This document shows, piece after piece, positions 27,476-37,345 of a stretch of 38,182 nucleotides of DNA. The position numbers and the translations under genes were made by a program. The notes below the pieces were generated by a model. The model was not told where the DNA came from. It ran no database searches and worked only from the letters and a program-made list of their open reading frames with translations. Location: positions 1 to 38,182 of the forward strand of contig JAUZPR010000016.1 of NCBI GenBank assembly GCA_030705825.1, written 5' to 3'. How positions within the stretch are numbered: the first letter of the stretch is position 1; each line of letters begins with the position of its first letter. The stretch is from Bacillota bacterium (GTDB lineage: Bacteria; Bacillota; Clostridia; Acetivibrionales; JANLFN01).

Positions 27476-29968
27476 TTAGTCGTTTTGTGAGGTGATTCTC
27501 ATTTTGTAGAATGAACGCCATACAAACACAAACGCTACAGCTATAAAAAATCCGCCGATATATGGAGCAATACCTCTGAATGAATCAGATATTGCTATTT
27601 CCATAGCAAGCAAACCGAAAAGTGTAGTGAATTTGATTATAGGATTCAAAGCAACAGATGATGTATCCTTGAAAGGATCACCTACTGTATCTCCAATAAC
27701 TGTTGCATCATGAAGCGCAGTTCCTTTTGCCTTCAAATCTACTTCAACTACCTTCTTTGCATTATCCCAGCAACCACCGGCATTTGCCATGAATATCGCC
27801 TGGAACAAGCCGAATACTGCAATTGAAATCAGGTATGATATAAAGAAGGATACAGGACGTGCAGCATCAATAATTGTAGCCTGTGATGCGCCATCAGCAA
27901 TCTTCCCAGGTGCAGAGAAGAATGCAAATGCAAGAGCAAAGGAGAATATTGCTATGAAGATATTGAACATACCCTTCTGGGCATATTGCGTACAAATCTT
28001 AACAACTTCCTTTGACTTTTCTGTAGCGGCTTTCTGGCTTGCATTTTCATCCAGCTGAATATTTTTCTTAATATATTCAACCGCTCTGTACGCACCTGTT
28101 GAAACAGCCTGCGTGGAAGCACCGGTAAACCAGTAGATTACTGCACCGCCGCAGATAAATCCTAAGATTGTGTATGGGTTTAATATATTAAGAATGTTCT
28201 CGGCAGGAATTCCGCCTAAAACATTTTTACTTATAACCAGTATAAGCGAGAATATCATTGTAGTTGCACCAACAACCGCCGTACCTATAAGAACAGGCTT
28301 TGCAGTCGCTTTAAAGGTATTGCCTGCACCATCATTAGCTTCAAGATAATATTTTGCTTTTTCAAAATCCGGTTTGAAACCGAAATCCTTTTCAATTTCC
28401 TTATCAACATCAGGTATTTCTTCAATAAGAGAAAGTTCGTATATTGACTGGGCATTATCTGTAACTGGACCGTAGCTGTCAACAGCTATCGTAACAGGGC
28501 CCATACCGAGGAAACCGAAAGCAACCAGACCGAATGCAAAAATCGGAGGATAAATCATTATTTCTCCCAAAGCATGTTGGCTGAACAAGTAAGCAACAAA
28601 CATAAGTACAAAGAACACTGAGCCCATCCAGAAACCGCTGAAATTACCTGCAATTAAACCTGAAAGAATATTAAGTGAAGGTCCGCCTTCTTTTGAGGCT
28701 TTAACAACTTCCTGAACATGAGCGGATTTTCCACTTGTGAATATCTTTGTGAATTCAGGTATTACTGCAGCACCGAGAGTACCGCAGCTAATGATTCCTG
28801 CAAGTATATACCACAGCGAAGTGGATTTTGTATAAACATCATTAGCAGTACCAGGTCCGATTAGCAAATAACTTACAACAAAAGTAACGATAATGGATAA
28901 AACTGAAGTTATCCAGACAAGGCTTGTCAAAGGAACTTCAAAATCCATATCATCATTATTGACAAATCTCATCTTGCTTACGAACTTGTTAATATAGAAA
29001 GAAGCAACTGAAGTTAATATCATCAATACACGCATTACAAATATCCATGTCAGAAGGTTAGCCTGTAAAACTGCATCACCTTTACCGACTGCAAGGCATA
29101 TGAATGAAATCAAAGCAACTCCGGTAACACCGTAAGTTTCAAAACCATCAGCAGTAGGGCCTACGCTGTCGCCTGCATTATCGCCCGTGCAATCTGCAAT
29201 AACTCCAGGGTTACGTGGATCATCTTCTTTAATTTTAAATACAATTTTCATCAGGTCGGAGCCGATATCCGCAATTTTTGTAAAGATACCGCCTGCTATA
29301 CGAAGTGCACTTGCACCTAAAGATTCGCCTACGGCAAATCCAATAAAGCTGGCTCCAGCCAAATTACGGGGTATGAAGAGAAGGATACACAACATCATGA
29401 ACAACTCTACGCAAATCAAAAGTACACCTATGCTCATACCAGCATCAAGCGGTATGTTCAAAAGCTTTAACGGTTTTCTTTCCAATGAGGCAAATGCCAT
29501 TCTGCTGTTTGCAAGTGTATTCATCCTGATACCAAACCAGGCAACACCATACGAACCAGCTATACCGACCACGGCAAAAGCCAGGATGAGCAGTACTCCA
29601 CCAAGGCCTTTATCCTGAAGGAAACCGAAGTAGAAAGCTATACATGCTCCAATGAATACAAAAAGTATTGCAAGGAATTTCCCCTGTTGAAGCAGATACG
29701 TTTTACAAGTCTCATAAATGGTATTTGCTACATCAAGCATGGACTTGTGTGCTCTAAGTTTTCTTACTCTTGTAAATTGATAGAATCCGAAAAGCATACC
29801 CAATACACATATTACCAACCCAATGTACAGAAGTGTGTTTTGAGTGTTTGAGAGTGAAGGAACGTTTATATCCGCTTCACTTGCAAAAGCCATGTTCGGT
29901 ATAAGAAGAATGAATAGCAGACTTGATAAACCGACCAATGCCTTTGTCTTTCTCTTGGCGTTTTTCAT
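27476..29968 (-). CDS. hppA: membrane-bound ion-pumping pyrophosphatase, divergent type
   Basis: GGIFTKIADIGSDLMKIVFKIKEDDPRNPGVIADCTGDNAGDSVGPTADGFETYGVTG; many TM helices; C-terminal GDTVGDPFKDTSSVALNPIIKF. Confidence 0.93.
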   Translation of the reverse strand: MKNAKRKTKALVGLSSLLFILLIPNMAFASEADINVPSLSNTQNTLLYIGLVICVLGMLFGFYQFTRVRKLRAHKSMLDVANTIYETCKTYLLQQGKFLAILFVFIGACIAFYFGFLQDKGLGGVLLILAFAVVGIAGSYGVAWFGIRMNTLANSRMAFASLERKPLKLLNIPLDAGMSIGVLLICVELFMMLCILLFIPRNLAGASFIGFAVGESLGASALRIAGGIFTKIADIGSDLMKIVFKIKEDDPRNPGVIADCTGDNAGDSVGPTADGFETYGVTGVALISFICLAVGKGDAVLQANLLTWIFVMRVLMILTSVASFYINKFVSKMRFVNNDDMDFEVPLTSLVWITSVLSIIVTFVVSYLLIGPGTANDVYTKSTSLWYILAGIISCGTLGAAVIPEFTKIFTSGKSAHVQEVVKASKEGGPSLNILSGLIAGNFSGFWMGSVFFVLMFVAYLFSQHALGEIMIYPPIFAFGLVAFGFLGMGPVTIAVDSYGPVTDNAQSIYELSLIEEIPDVDKEIEKDFGFKPDFEKAKYYLEANDGAGNTFKATAKPVLIGTAVVGATTMIFSLILVISKNVLGGIPAENILNILNPYTILGFICGGAVIYWFTGASTQAVSTGAYRAVEYIKKNIQLDENASQKAATEKSKEVVKICTQYAQKGMFNIFIAIFSFALAFAFFSAPGKIADGASQATIIDAARPVSFFISYLISIAVFGLFQAIFMANAGGCWDNAKKVVEVDLKAKGTALHDATVIGDTVGDPFKDTSSVALNPIIKFTTLFGLLAMEIAISDSFRGIAPYIGGFFIAVAFVFVWRSFYKMRITSQND

Positions 29969-30065
29969 TAAGACATCCTCCCTTTACTTGTAGTAATTGA
30001 TAGAAATATGTGAAGATTCTTCCTCCATTGAGAAAGAATTCGAAATAAAAATCATACCAGCATAC

Positions 30066-30094
30066 ATTATAATACCTGGTTTTCAAATATTCAA
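30066..30094 (-). promoter_or_regulatory. predicted sigma-A promoter of hppA
   Basis: TTGAAT - 17 nt - TATAAT on the minus strand. Confidence 0.6.
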
Positions 30095-30153
30095 GACAAA
30101 CTGACAAACTTTGATAATAAAGATTTCATGAAATTTTTCCCAGTTGAAGAATA

Positions 30154-30193
30154 TAAGCAAAAAGCCGTGACGCTTATAGCTTCACGGCTTTTT
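30154..30193 (-). terminator. intrinsic terminator downstream of the tRNA-Gly pair
   Basis: AAAAAGCCGTGA/TCACGGCTTTTT stem. Confidence 0.85.
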
Positions 30194-30194
30194 A

Positions 30195-30268
30195 TGGAGC
30201 GGGTGATGGGAATCGGACCCACGCAATCAGCTTGGAAGGCTGATGTTCTACCATTGAACTACACCCGC
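30195..30268 (-). tRNA. tRNA-Gly(UCC)
   Basis: GCGGGTGTAGTTCAATGGTAGAACATCAGCCTTCCAAGCTGATTGCGTGGGTCCGATTCCCATCACCCGCTCCA; anticodon TCC, encoded CCA. Confidence 0.96.
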
Positions 30269-30271
30269 AGA

Positions 30272-30346
30272 TGGAGCGGGTTACGAGATTCGGACTCGCG
30301 ACTTTCACCTTGGCAAGGTGACACTCTACCACTGAGTTAAACCCGC
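30272..30346 (-). tRNA. tRNA-Gly(GCC)
   Basis: GCGGGTTTAACTCAGTGGTAGAGTGTCACCTTGCCAAGGTGAAAGTCGCGAGTCCGAATCTCGTAACCCGCTCCA; anticodon GCC, encoded CCA. Confidence 0.96.
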
Positions 30347-30366
30347 ATTTGCTCTCTGCAAAAGAT

Positions 30367-30395
30367 ATTATACAGAGTTGCCCTTGCTTTGTCAA
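30367..30395 (-). promoter_or_regulatory. consensus sigma-A promoter of the tRNA-Gly operon
   Basis: TTGACA - 17 nt - TATAAT exactly on the minus strand. Confidence 0.88.
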
Positions 30396-30466
30396 GGCAA
30401 ATATGTTTGGAATTTAGATGGAATTGTGCCAAAATTTTATCTGCTATTATACTGATATAACTGTAG

Positions 30467-30485
30467 GGGCGGCCACCGGCCGCCC
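30467..30485. repeat. GC-rich REP-like hairpin downstream of glnS
   Basis: GGGCGGCC-ACC-GGCCGCCC perfect 8-bp stem in an AT-rich spacer. Confidence 0.7.
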
Positions 30486-30518
30486 GCTAAATTATATACT
30501 GTTATTGTGAATTACATA

Positions 30519-32237
30519 TTACGTGGTTTTAGCTCGTTCTGAAGAGGATAGCTTTGCCCAAGTATCCTTCAGTCCCACTGTCCTGTTAAACACCGGTACT
30601 CCTTCTTTTGAATCCACCGAATCAACGCAGAAATAACCCATTCTCAAAAACTGATACTTGCTTCCGGCAGGTGCATTGACAAGACTTGGCTCTACCTTGC
30701 AATCCCTTAATACTTCAAGCGAACTTGAATTGAGGTAATCCTTGAATTCAAGCCCGTCCTTTTCTTCAGATGGATTGGGATTGGTAAAAAGATTATCGTA
30801 TAGTCTTACTTCGGCATCCACACAATGAGCGGCAGACACCCAGTGTATAGTACCCTTTACTTTACGTCCATCGGGAGCGTTGCCGCCTTTTGTCTCCGGA
30901 TCATAAGAACAGTGGAGTTCAATTATTTCACCGGTCGCTTCATCTTTAACCACTTTATCGCATTTTATAAAATATGCGTTTTTAAGACGTACCTCACGGC
31001 CTGGTGACATACGGAAATAGTTTTTAGGAGGCTCTTCCATAAAGTCATCCTGTTCAATATACAGTACTTTAGAGAATGGAACCTTTCTAAAGCCTGCATT
31101 AGGATCTTCCGGATTGTTTTCAGCTTCAAATTCTTCTGACTGGTTGTCCGGGTAATTGTCTATTACAACCTTTAACGGACGAAGTACAGCCATAACACGG
31201 TGCGCTGATTTATTAAGGTCTTCCCTGATGCAGTGTTCCAATAATGCTATATCTACAGTACTTGCTGTTTTTGCAACACCTATTCTTTCACAGAAATTCC
31301 TTATTGACCATGGTGTATAGCCTCTCCTGCGTAAACCCGAAAGAGTTGGCATTCTTGGGTCATTCCAGCCCGAAACATATCCTTCTTTCACAAGAGCCAG
31401 CAGCTTTCTCTTACTCATCATAGTATATGTTATATTAAGACGGGCAAATTCTATCTGCCTTGGTTTGGATTCAAGATCAACATTATTCACAACCCAGTCG
31501 TAAAGCGGCCTGTGATCCTCAAATTCCAGAGAACATAGTGAATGAGTAATACCTTCAACGATATCCTCTATAGGATGGGCAAAGTCGTACATCGGATATA
31601 TGCACCATTTGTCACCGGTTCTATGGTGACTTGCTCTAAGAATTCGGTAAATAACCGGATCTCTCATATTTATATTTGGCGACGCCATATCTATTTTTGC
31701 TCTTAATACTCGTGAACCGTCAGCGAATTCCCCTGCTTTCATACGTTCAAACAAATCAAGATTTTCCTCAACAGACCTGTTACGGTAAGGGCTTTCCTTA
31801 CCAGGTTCGGTCAAGGTTCCTCTATACTCCCTGATCTGGTCGGCATTAAGATCGCATACAAAAGCCATTCCTTTTTTAATCAATCTTATTGCACAATCAT
31901 ACATGGTTTCAAAATATTCCGAAGCATAGAAAAGCCCGTCCCAGTTAAATCCAAGCCACTTTACATCTTCCTTTATTGATTCGACATACTCAACATCTTC
32001 CTTGCTTGGATTAGTATCATCAAAACGAAGATTACATTTTCCACCATACTTTTCAGCTGTTCCGAAGTCTATGCATATTGCTTTTGCATGTCCTATATGC
32101 AGATAACCGTTAGGCTCGGGCGGAAATCTCGTATGAATCCTTTTACCTTCATATTTTCCATTTTCAATTTCTTGGTCAATTATTTCATGAATGAAATTCG
32201 ATGGTTTCTGGATTTCCTCATTTATCTGGGGTTCCAT
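30519..32237 (-). CDS. glnS: glutaminyl-tRNA synthetase
   Basis: [61 protein letters not shown]. Confidence 0.96.
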   Translation of the reverse strand: MEPQINEEIQKPSNFIHEIIDQEIENGKYEGKRIHTRFPPEPNGYLHIGHAKAICIDFGTAEKYGGKCNLRFDDTNPSKEDVEYVESIKEDVKWLGFNWDGLFYASEYFETMYDCAIRLIKKGMAFVCDLNADQIREYRGTLTEPGKESPYRNRSVEENLDLFERMKAGEFADGSRVLRAKIDMASPNINMRDPVIYRILRASHHRTGDKWCIYPMYDFAHPIEDIVEGITHSLCSLEFEDHRPLYDWVVNNVDLESKPRQIEFARLNITYTMMSKRKLLALVKEGYVSGWNDPRMPTLSGLRRRGYTPWSIRNFCERIGVAKTASTVDIALLEHCIREDLNKSAHRVMAVLRPLKVVIDNYPDNQSEEFEAENNPEDPNAGFRKVPFSKVLYIEQDDFMEEPPKNYFRMSPGREVRLKNAYFIKCDKVVKDEATGEIIELHCSYDPETKGGNAPDGRKVKGTIHWVSAAHCVDAEVRLYDNLFTNPNPSEEKDGLEFKDYLNSSSLEVLRDCKVEPSLVNAPAGSKYQFLRMGYFCVDSVDSKEGVPVFNRTVGLKDTWAKLSSSERAKTT

Positions 32238-32258
32238 AAAGCACCTCCCGGTTTATTT

Positions 32259-32352
32259 TAAATAGGTTATGGGTGGAATAGGTAGAATGGGTGGAATGGG
32301 ATATCTTTTTTTCTATAAGTAAGGGATTCCTATTACCTATTCTACCTATTAC
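32259..32352. repeat. paired-arm 9-nt repeat in the gltX-glnS spacer
   Basis: GGTGGAATA-GGTAGAATG-GGTGGAATG on the left; ATTCCTATT-ACCTATTCT-ACCTATTAC on the right. Confidence 0.78.
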
Positions 32353-32354
32353 CC

Positions 32355-33815
32355 TCATTTACTACTCAGTTTCTCAATTCCTACATTAATTCTTCTAAGG
32401 GTCTCTTCCTTACCAAGTATATCGGCAATTTCTATTGCTCCGCCAGGAGTAACTGCCTTTCCTGATACGGCCGTACGTACCGGCCAAAGCATCTGGCTGT
32501 TTTTAATACCTGATTTTTCAACCAATGAAAACAGTACTTCATGTATTTTCTGTTCATTCCATTCATTTATGTCTTCCAGCGCCTTCTCGGCTTGCTTCAG
32601 GCTTTCAAGGGCAATTTCCTCGGTTGTTTTCATCTTCTTATGAACATAAAGAGATGTGTCATATTCGGGTAATGTATCGAAAAAGTCGGTATTTTCAGGT
32701 ATAGTACTTAAAATCTCAGTTCTTGCCTGAAGAAGCCGGCTGACTTTTTTAATATCAATATTTTCATTCTTAACAGCTTTTTTCAAATAAGGGTATGCTG
32801 CCTGGTAAAATTCCTCCGGAGTAAGTTTCCTTATATATTCACCGTTAAGCCAGTTAAGTTTGTTTATATCAAATATTGCCGGTGATTTGCTCAAGCCTTC
32901 AAGAGAAAATATCTTTTCCAATTCCTTGAGCGTAAATATCTCCTCATCAGTATTGCCTGGGCTCCATCCCAAAAGTGCGATATAATTTACAACAGCTTCA
33001 ACAAGGTACCCCGATGAAATCAAATCCTCGAATGACGGGTCCCCTGCTCTTTTACTAAGTTTCTCGGTCGGAGACTTCATAATTAACGGGAGATGGATAT
33101 ATGTAGGTATCTCCCAGCCGAATGCCTGGTAAAGCAAATTATACTTGGGTGTTGATGAAAGATATTCATTACCCCTCACAACATGTGTGATTTCCATAAG
33201 GTGGTCATCCACAACATTTGCAAAGTTATATGTAGGAAGTCCGTCAGATTTTATAAGAATCTGATCATCAAGTACACTGTTATCTACGGTCAATGTACCA
33301 TATACTGCATCATCAAAGCTGGTTGTTCCAGTATCTGGCATTTTTTGTCTTATTACATAAGGTTGACCCTCAGCCACTTTCTTTTCCGCTTCTTCTCTGC
33401 TTATATTCATACAATGTCTGTCATATCTAAAGACTTTTCCTTCTGCCTCATAAGAATCCTTCAGTTGTGTCAGCCTCTCCTGGGAACAGAAACAGTAATA
33501 TGCCGATCCATTATCAATCAATTTCTTGGCATAGTCCAAATAGAGACCTTTTCTCTGGCTTTGTACATAAGGTCCGTATTCACCGCCTATATCAGGGCCT
33601 TCATCATGTCTTATTCCAGCAAGCCTTAGAGACTTGTATATAACTTCTACTGCCCCTTCCACATACCTTTTTTGATCGGTATCCTCTATCCTTAAAATAA
33701 ACTTTCCATTGTTTGATTTTGCAATCAAATACTCATAAAGTGCCGTTCTCAAGTTACCAATATGCATATATCCGGTAGGGCTTGGCGCAAATCTGGTTCT
33801 TACTTCGGTAGCCAT
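32355..33815 (-). CDS. gltX: glutamyl-tRNA synthetase
   Basis: [51 protein letters not shown] at 33815 with AAGGAG SD. Confidence 0.96.
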   Translation of the reverse strand: MATEVRTRFAPSPTGYMHIGNLRTALYEYLIAKSNNGKFILRIEDTDQKRYVEGAVEVIYKSLRLAGIRHDEGPDIGGEYGPYVQSQRKGLYLDYAKKLIDNGSAYYCFCSQERLTQLKDSYEAEGKVFRYDRHCMNISREEAEKKVAEGQPYVIRQKMPDTGTTSFDDAVYGTLTVDNSVLDDQILIKSDGLPTYNFANVVDDHLMEITHVVRGNEYLSSTPKYNLLYQAFGWEIPTYIHLPLIMKSPTEKLSKRAGDPSFEDLISSGYLVEAVVNYIALLGWSPGNTDEEIFTLKELEKIFSLEGLSKSPAIFDINKLNWLNGEYIRKLTPEEFYQAAYPYLKKAVKNENIDIKKVSRLLQARTEILSTIPENTDFFDTLPEYDTSLYVHKKMKTTEEIALESLKQAEKALEDINEWNEQKIHEVLFSLVEKSGIKNSQMLWPVRTAVSGKAVTPGGAIEIADILGKEETLRRINVGIEKLSSK

Positions 33816-33910
33816 AATTCTTTTCTCCTTAATTAAAAACTGAAAAATATTATAACACAAACGTATTGTAATTAAGCAACTTGTTTTTATTTATTATATA
33901 CTTTCCAGAT

Positions 33911-33938
33911 AAAAAATAAAGAGTCTGAACGACTCTTT
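33911..33938 (-). terminator. intrinsic terminator downstream of the PilZ gene
   Basis: AAAGAGTC/GACTCTTT stem with ATTTTTTA on the minus strand. Confidence 0.75.
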
Positions 33939-33994
33939 TATATATAGTTTTATTTTTGCCCTTATTAAGCTGTTTCAACCAGTCAATATTAAAC

Positions 33995-34615
33995 CTAACG
34001 AGAATTTATAAGTTTTCTTACTGCCTCTTCCTGCTCATTCTTCAGAACTTTAAGGTAATCTTTCATAGTGTTTAAAGAGTTGCTGTCCGAATGTATGATT
34101 CCGAGACCATATTCAAAATAATTTGCACTTTCCGATTTTCTTATTACATTTGTATTAAAAAACGCTATTGACTTGTCCATATATACTGCTAAATCCAAAA
34201 GCTCGCTTACTTCTATATCGGCTTTGGAATAGATAAGCATTCCATAGCAGCTCATATCTTTGATAGTTGCAAGATGCTTCTTGTTGCTGCTCCTTAATTT
34301 CATATCGGCATACAATGATACCGGGAACCTCTCATATTTACGCTTGTTGGACTCCGCATCTATATTGTCAACCTTAAGAGTTACGATACCTTCTCGAATA
34401 CTTATGTCTACTACATTACACCCGAAAATATATACTAAATCATTGGATTCATACCCGAAAACTACAGGATCACCTATAAGAAAATTTAATAAGGCAAACT
34501 CTTTAGTCAGTTTTACTTTTACACAACCGTTATCTGCAGTTATTACAATACTTTTAAAAGGTGACAAACCCGAATAATGCCTGACAGATATTACATCGCC
34601 TGCTTTTAATCCCAT
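33995..34615 (-). CDS. PilZ domain (YcgR-like) c-di-GMP-binding protein
   Basis: RKYERFPVSLYADMKL (RxxxR) and KDMSCYGMLIYS (D/NxSxxG). Confidence 0.85.
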   Translation of the reverse strand: MGLKAGDVISVRHYSGLSPFKSIVITADNGCVKVKLTKEFALLNFLIGDPVVFGYESNDLVYIFGCNVVDISIREGIVTLKVDNIDAESNKRKYERFPVSLYADMKLRSSNKKHLATIKDMSCYGMLIYSKADIEVSELLDLAVYMDKSIAFFNTNVIRKSESANYFEYGLGIIHSDSNSLNTMKDYLKVLKNEQEEAVRKLINSR

Positions 34616-34806
34616 TCCGACTCCTCTTTTCTGAAAACTGCAAAATTAAAAAGTGCAAACTTAATAATAAATACGTTTCAAATCATTTAGCCAACTGCGT
34701 AAGCAGGATACCTAATTCGTACATCTTATCACCGTATATTCATTATATCATCTGAAAATTAATTGTAAATAAAACTACTTTTTTGTTTTTTTGTAAAAAG
34801 AAAGCT

Positions 34807-36204
34807 CTATTTGCTTTTCCCCTTAATATATTCATCTATAGCCTTAGCCGCCTTCTTACCTGCACCCATTGCCAGTATAACAGTAGCAGCTCCTGTTACA
34901 GTATCACCGCCTGCATATACTCCGGGTATGCTTGTAGCCCCTGTTTCTTCATCGGCTATTATGCCCCCCCACTTCTGTGTTTCAAGGTCCGGAGTGGTTG
35001 ATTTTATAAGTGGATTTGGGCTCTGCCCAATTGCAATTACAACTGTCTCTACATCAACAATATGCTCTGAACCCGGTTTTGCCACCGGTCTTCTTCTGCC
35101 TGAGCTGTCCGGTTCACCAAGTTCCATTTCGGTACATTCTATACCTTTTACCCAGCCGTCTTCGGTACCTACTATTCTTGTTGGATTTGTCAGAAGCTTG
35201 AATATTATGCCTTCCTCCCTTGCATGGTGAACCTCCTCGATTCTTGCAGGCATTTCTGTTTCAGACCTTCTGTATATGATATATACCTTCTCGGCACCAA
35301 GTCTTTTAGCACATCTGGCAGCATCCATCGCAACATTGCCGCCGCCTACTACTGCAACACTTTTACCCACTCTTACAGGTGTATCACAATCAGGGAACTT
35401 ATATGCCTTCATAAGATTAACCCTTGTAAGAAATTCATTTGCGGAATAAACCCCGTTAAGGTTCTCCCCCGGTATCCCAAGAAAACTCGGAAGACCTGCT
35501 CCGGTACCGACAAATATAGCCTCATAGCCCTGTTGAAACAATTCATCCAGGGAAAACACCTTGCCAATTACCATATTGGTTTTGATATCAACACCAAGGA
35601 ATTTCAGCATATCTATTTCTTTCTGAACCAATGCCTTAGGGAGCCTGAATTCAGGAATACCGTACATAAGCACGCCGCCCGGAGCATGAAAGGCCTCGAA
35701 AACCGTAACCTCGTACCCCATCTTTGCCAAATCGCCGGCACAGGTCAATCCTGCAGGGCCGGAACCTATTACTGCAACTTTTTTATTGTTTGTTTGCTGC
35801 TTTTCCGGCTTTAATGCAATATCAGACATGTATTTATCAGCCACATATCTCTCCAGTCTGCCTATAGCAACAGATTCGCCTTTTTTTGCACGGACGCAGA
35901 AATGTTCGCACTGGGATTCCTGAGGACAAACTCTACCGCATATGGCTGGAAGACTGTTGGTTTGCTTTACTTTTTGGTAAGCCTCTTCAAACTTTCCCTC
36001 ACTGACCAGCTGTATAAAATCCGGTATATTAACATTTACAGGACATCCTTGCACACATGGCTTGTTTTTACAGTTCAGACACCTCTTAGCTTCTTCAATA
36101 GCCTGTTCTTCCGTATATCCAAGTGTAACCTCAAGAAAGTTTTTATTTCTTATATTAGGATCCTGCTCCGGCATTTTAACTTTTTCCAATGTCATATTAG
36201 GCAT
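34807..36204 (-). CDS. nfnB: NADPH-dependent glutamate synthase-like / NfnB subunit
   Basis: CLNCKNKPCVQGCPVNVNIPDFI, VAVIGSGPAGLTCAGDLAKMGYEVTVFEA, AVVGGGNVAMDAARCAKRLGAEKVYIIYRR. ATG at 36204 with GGGGGG SD. Confidence 0.88.
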   Translation of the reverse strand: MPNMTLEKVKMPEQDPNIRNKNFLEVTLGYTEEQAIEEAKRCLNCKNKPCVQGCPVNVNIPDFIQLVSEGKFEEAYQKVKQTNSLPAICGRVCPQESQCEHFCVRAKKGESVAIGRLERYVADKYMSDIALKPEKQQTNNKKVAVIGSGPAGLTCAGDLAKMGYEVTVFEAFHAPGGVLMYGIPEFRLPKALVQKEIDMLKFLGVDIKTNMVIGKVFSLDELFQQGYEAIFVGTGAGLPSFLGIPGENLNGVYSANEFLTRVNLMKAYKFPDCDTPVRVGKSVAVVGGGNVAMDAARCAKRLGAEKVYIIYRRSETEMPARIEEVHHAREEGIIFKLLTNPTRIVGTEDGWVKGIECTEMELGEPDSSGRRRPVAKPGSEHIVDVETVVIAIGQSPNPLIKSTTPDLETQKWGGIIADEETGATSIPGVYAGGDTVTGAATVILAMGAGKKAAKAIDEYIKGKSK

Positions 36205-37042
36205 TCTTGATTCCCCCCAATCTACATTCATGCTGCTCCTCAGACTTCTTTTCCTCAGCCTTATACATGGCCTGTCTTCTCATCGCTTCGTCAAAATCAA
36301 CTTCATGACCGTCAAAATCAGGCCCGTCTACGCATGCGAATTTAACCCTGCCGCCAACGGTAATCCTGCACCCTCCGCACATTCCCGTTCCGTCAATCAT
36401 AACAGGATTCATACTTACTACTGTTTTTATTCCATAATTCTTTGTCAGATTTGAAACGATTTTCATCATTATCAATGGACCAATTGCAATTACCAAATCG
36501 TAGTTATTACCTTCTTCTATAAGCTTTTTCAGAATATCTGTAACAAACCCCTTTGTTCCATTTGAACCGTCATCTGTAGTAACAAACAGTCTGCTGCTTG
36601 CCGCCTGCATTTCCTTTTCAAGAATTATAAGATCCTTGTTTCGGAAACCTATTATTGAATCTACCTCAACTCCCATATTGTACAGCTTCTTGGCCTGAGG
36701 ATATGCTATGGCAGTTCCAAGGCCTCCGCCTATAACAGCTACCTTTTTAAGCCCTTCAAAATGGGATGCAACACCCAATGGACCTACAAAATCCAGCAAC
36801 AGGTCACCTTCATTCAGTTGACCCAGCAATCTGGTAGTTTTGCCGACTTCCTGAAATATTATTGTTACAGTACCTTTTTCGCGGTCATAATCTGCTATGG
36901 TTAACGGTATCCTTTCGCCGTTTTCATTTACACGAAGTATGATAAATTGCCCCGGTTCTGCTTTTTTCGCTATATGCGGAGCCTCAATTTCCATCAGCTT
37001 AACACTTGTATTCAATACTTCCTTTTTTAATATTTTAAACAT
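36197..37042 (-). CDS. nfnA: sulfide dehydrogenase-like FAD/NAD-binding subunit / NfnA
   Basis: EPGQFIILRVNENGERIPLTIADYD, VAVIGGGLGTAIAYPQAKKL, GTGMCGGCRITVGGRVKFACVDGPDFDGHEVDF; overlaps nfnB by 8 nt. Confidence 0.88.
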   Translation of the reverse strand: MFKILKKEVLNTSVKLMEIEAPHIAKKAEPGQFIILRVNENGERIPLTIADYDREKGTVTIIFQEVGKTTRLLGQLNEGDLLLDFVGPLGVASHFEGLKKVAVIGGGLGTAIAYPQAKKLYNMGVEVDSIIGFRNKDLIILEKEMQAASSRLFVTTDDGSNGTKGFVTDILKKLIEEGNNYDLVIAIGPLIMMKIVSNLTKNYGIKTVVSMNPVMIDGTGMCGGCRITVGGRVKFACVDGPDFDGHEVDFDEAMRRQAMYKAEEKKSEEQHECRLGGIKNA

Positions 37043-37291
37043 CTGTTAACCCCCCCCGTACTTTCACATAGTTAAACAAGATACTTTGAATCACTAAATT
37101 CCTAGTATTATTTTATATCCCCCACAATTTTTAGTCAACTTACAAAGCATAAACTAATAATATACAAATTTATATTACTACATATTTCATAGTAATCCTA
37201 TAAAAATCATCGGGAAACAATGCTGGAATATTTGGCTATTTTCAATATGCAATTGATTTGGATATTAGATTATGTTATCTTTAGATAGGAC

Positions 37292-37320
37292 TTGCATAAA
37301 TATGGAACTGATAATATTAT
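37292..37320 (+). promoter_or_regulatory. predicted sigma-A promoter of metF
   Basis: TTGCAT - 17 nt - TATTAT upstream of the + strand ORF. Confidence 0.5.
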
Positions 37321-37345
37321 TATATATATTGATATGGGTGGTAAA

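Noticed and set aside
30128-30395. ORFs 30128..30340 (+) and 30192..30395 (-).
   Set aside because: They overlap two clear tRNA-Gly genes and their terminator/promoter.
30519-33815. T-box riboswitch expected upstream of glnS/gltX.
   Set aside because: No T-box (TGGNACC-like) sequence or long leader seen; the glnS upstream spacer is the 9-nt repeat.
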